Assembly: GCF_964340395.1 (NCBI RefSeq) | Contig: NC_135554.1 | Span: forward strand, 14,207,092-14,271,091 | Source: Glandiceps talaboti | Lineage: Eukaryota; Hemichordata; Enteropneusta; Spengelidae | Reading direction: 5' to 3' | DNA length: 64,000 nucleotides | Shown: positions 62,601-64,000 of the stretch, one piece after another | Layout: every line of letters starts with the position of its first letter | How positions within the stretch are numbered: the first letter of the stretch is position 1 | The notes under the pieces: model-generated | Seen by the model: the letters and a program-made list of their open reading frames with translations, nothing else | What the model was told of the DNA's origin: nothing | Databases searched by the model: none | Translations under genes and position numbers: made by a program

Positions 62601-62901
62601 CATTATTTTACTAAATAAAGTGCTCTTTAATTTCATTTCTGCAGACAAAGTGAAACAACGTGCAATAATATGTAAACCTACTGGGTACAATCAAGATACA
62701 TATGAATGAGTTTAAATCTTGGAATTTGAAGTATAAACTTAGTGAGTTTATAACATGATTTAATCTCACAGACAAGCCCTTCATTTGCATTTGTTAAAGT
62801 GGCACAAGTTGAGTTTATAAGCTTTTTGAAAAAACAAAAAATGTTGATAAATTATTCTAGTATAATGTTAAGTCTTCTGGTATTGTCATTTTTGTAAACA
62901 G

Positions 62902-63072
62902 CATCGTCATAAACCACAGCCTCTTTTACGGCACCATCCAAAATGCCCCGCCTCGTTATTTCGCAGTGTCATGGAACAAATAACAGCTCCGATGTGTGAG
63001 AATGGCAAACTGCAATGCTCAGCGGTGCATCTTGGATGGTGCCGTAAAAGAGGCTGTGGTTTATGACAATGG
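62902..63072. mobile_element. 171-bp element with about 40-bp inverted ends
   Basis: GTCATAAACCACAGCCTCTT then TTACGGCACCATCCAA on the left is matched by its reverse complement on the right (TTGGATGGTGCCGTAAAAGA then GGCTGTGGTTTATGAC), essentially without mismatch. About 80 bp of unpaired interior. No clear target duplication. The arm identity suggests recent activity or conversion. Confidence 0.8.
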
Positions 63073-63564
63073 GCATTGTAAGAACAGTTGATTTCAAAGT
63101 AGGGAGTGCCTCTACATTTTTTGTTACATATAATTAATTATGTCATTGGATTGTTTATAAGTTATATCCTAGTGCCAGGTTTGAGTTCAGTCAATTGTAA
63201 TTACATCAATAATTGATAAGACATGTCTTATAATTGCAATTACATCAATACTGTGAGTACCTTTAATTCATCCTAAAATATATCAACTCAGCTCGTGCCT
63301 CTTTCAAGCTACATGTATGAATATAACAGCAAAAGTTGAAAGACATGATTTCTTCAATCATTAGAATAACACCTCATCCATAGTTTTGCAACGTCATATT
63401 GTATTTTAGTCTTCATTACATCAATATACCAGACTGGGTTTATTTGTTTTACTCTTTTAAGTCCTATTCCTCCACTGGATGAGTGTGGTGTCCCATTGTA
63501 TATGGTAGCTCTGACAATAACAGTGTACCATTTGCTCAGTGGACATAGACAAATTTCACACAAA

Positions 63565-63905
63565 GAATAGAAAATACAGTTGGGCACCGACCCTACTGAG
63601 TTTATTACGTCTTTACCTGTATAGCATTATGACTTTTGGCAAGAGATCTTTCTCTCACATTCATCCTACATCATGGAACAATCTTCCTTTCGATCTCCAT
63701 CACTCCAAGTCTCTTACATCTTTCTGCCCGTTCCCTCAAGACATATATCGTTAGACATTAGTCTCAGTCTTCTCCAATTGCCTTGTATCCCGTGTCTGTG
63801 AATTCACTTTTCCTCTTACCACACAGTAATTTTCTTTCCATTTCTGTGCCTTGAGCTCTGCTTGCAGAGATTAAGCATCCTATAAATCTTCTTTATTCAT
63901 ATGTC
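63565..63905 (+). mobile_element. Decayed LINE 3' end, CR1/L2-like
   Basis: The frame FGKRSFSHIHPTSWNNLPFD followed by LHHSKSLTSF parallels YGDRAFSVAGPKLWNSLPIH and IRRAVSIETF in the LINE at 53385. Downstream CCTTGAGCTCTGCTTGCAGA and ATCCTATAAATCTTCTTTATT look like the family's 3' UTR. No longer frame remains; clearly older than the other copy. Confidence 0.7.
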
Positions 63906-64000
63906 AGACAATCACATTCACCTCTTTTAAGAAACTTGACAGGGACATGCAAGTACACCATCACATTTAGCCAGCATGTATCATTTTTCACTTCATGGTT

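Overview
The window looks like nuclear DNA of an invertebrate animal, most likely a marine invertebrate deuterostome such as an acorn worm or a lancelet. The evidence is AT-rich sequence, many small exons with GT-AG introns, abundant microsatellites and small hairpin transposons, and gene contents whose orthologues are familiar from vertebrates. The species cannot be fixed from the sequence alone.

Four host genes can be read exon by exon with consistent splice phases. (1) Minus strand, 435-36851: CPLANE1 (C5orf42/JBTS17), the ciliogenesis and planar-polarity effector. 26 coding exons give 2750 codons from the initiator ATG, and the 3' end runs off the left edge. (2) Plus strand, 37741-43836: a TRIC intracellular cation channel (TMEM38), 5 exons, 266 aa, head to head with CPLANE1 across 889 bp. 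(3) Minus strand, 47814-52597: an IPP-type BTB-BACK-kelch protein, 4 exons, 587 aa. (4) Minus strand, 56078-59687: a two-pore potassium channel, 2 coding exons, 512 aa, with a very long TM2-TM3 loop holding TRESK-like regulatory motifs. The four genes do not form a pathway; the only functional coupling suggested is the shared CPLANE1/TMEM38 promoter interval.

The rest is accessory DNA. It holds at least five families of short terminal-inverted-repeat elements, two of which share terminal bases and 9-bp target duplications. It also has tRNA-derived SINEs, two LINE 3' ends, and minisatellites with 31-, 46/47-, 48- and 61-bp units. The most unusual feature is in CPLANE1: several introns carry tandem duplications that start inside the neighbouring exon and copy its splice site. 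In the extreme case at exon 19 a donor-bearing 31-bp unit is repeated about 20 times.

Intergenic DNA: 36852-37740 is the shared promoter. 43837-47813 shows no gene. 52598-56077 holds SINE-like repeats, a LINE, an AACAC satellite and a hairpin element. 59688-64000 holds the K2P upstream region, repeats, two hairpin elements and a LINE remnant.
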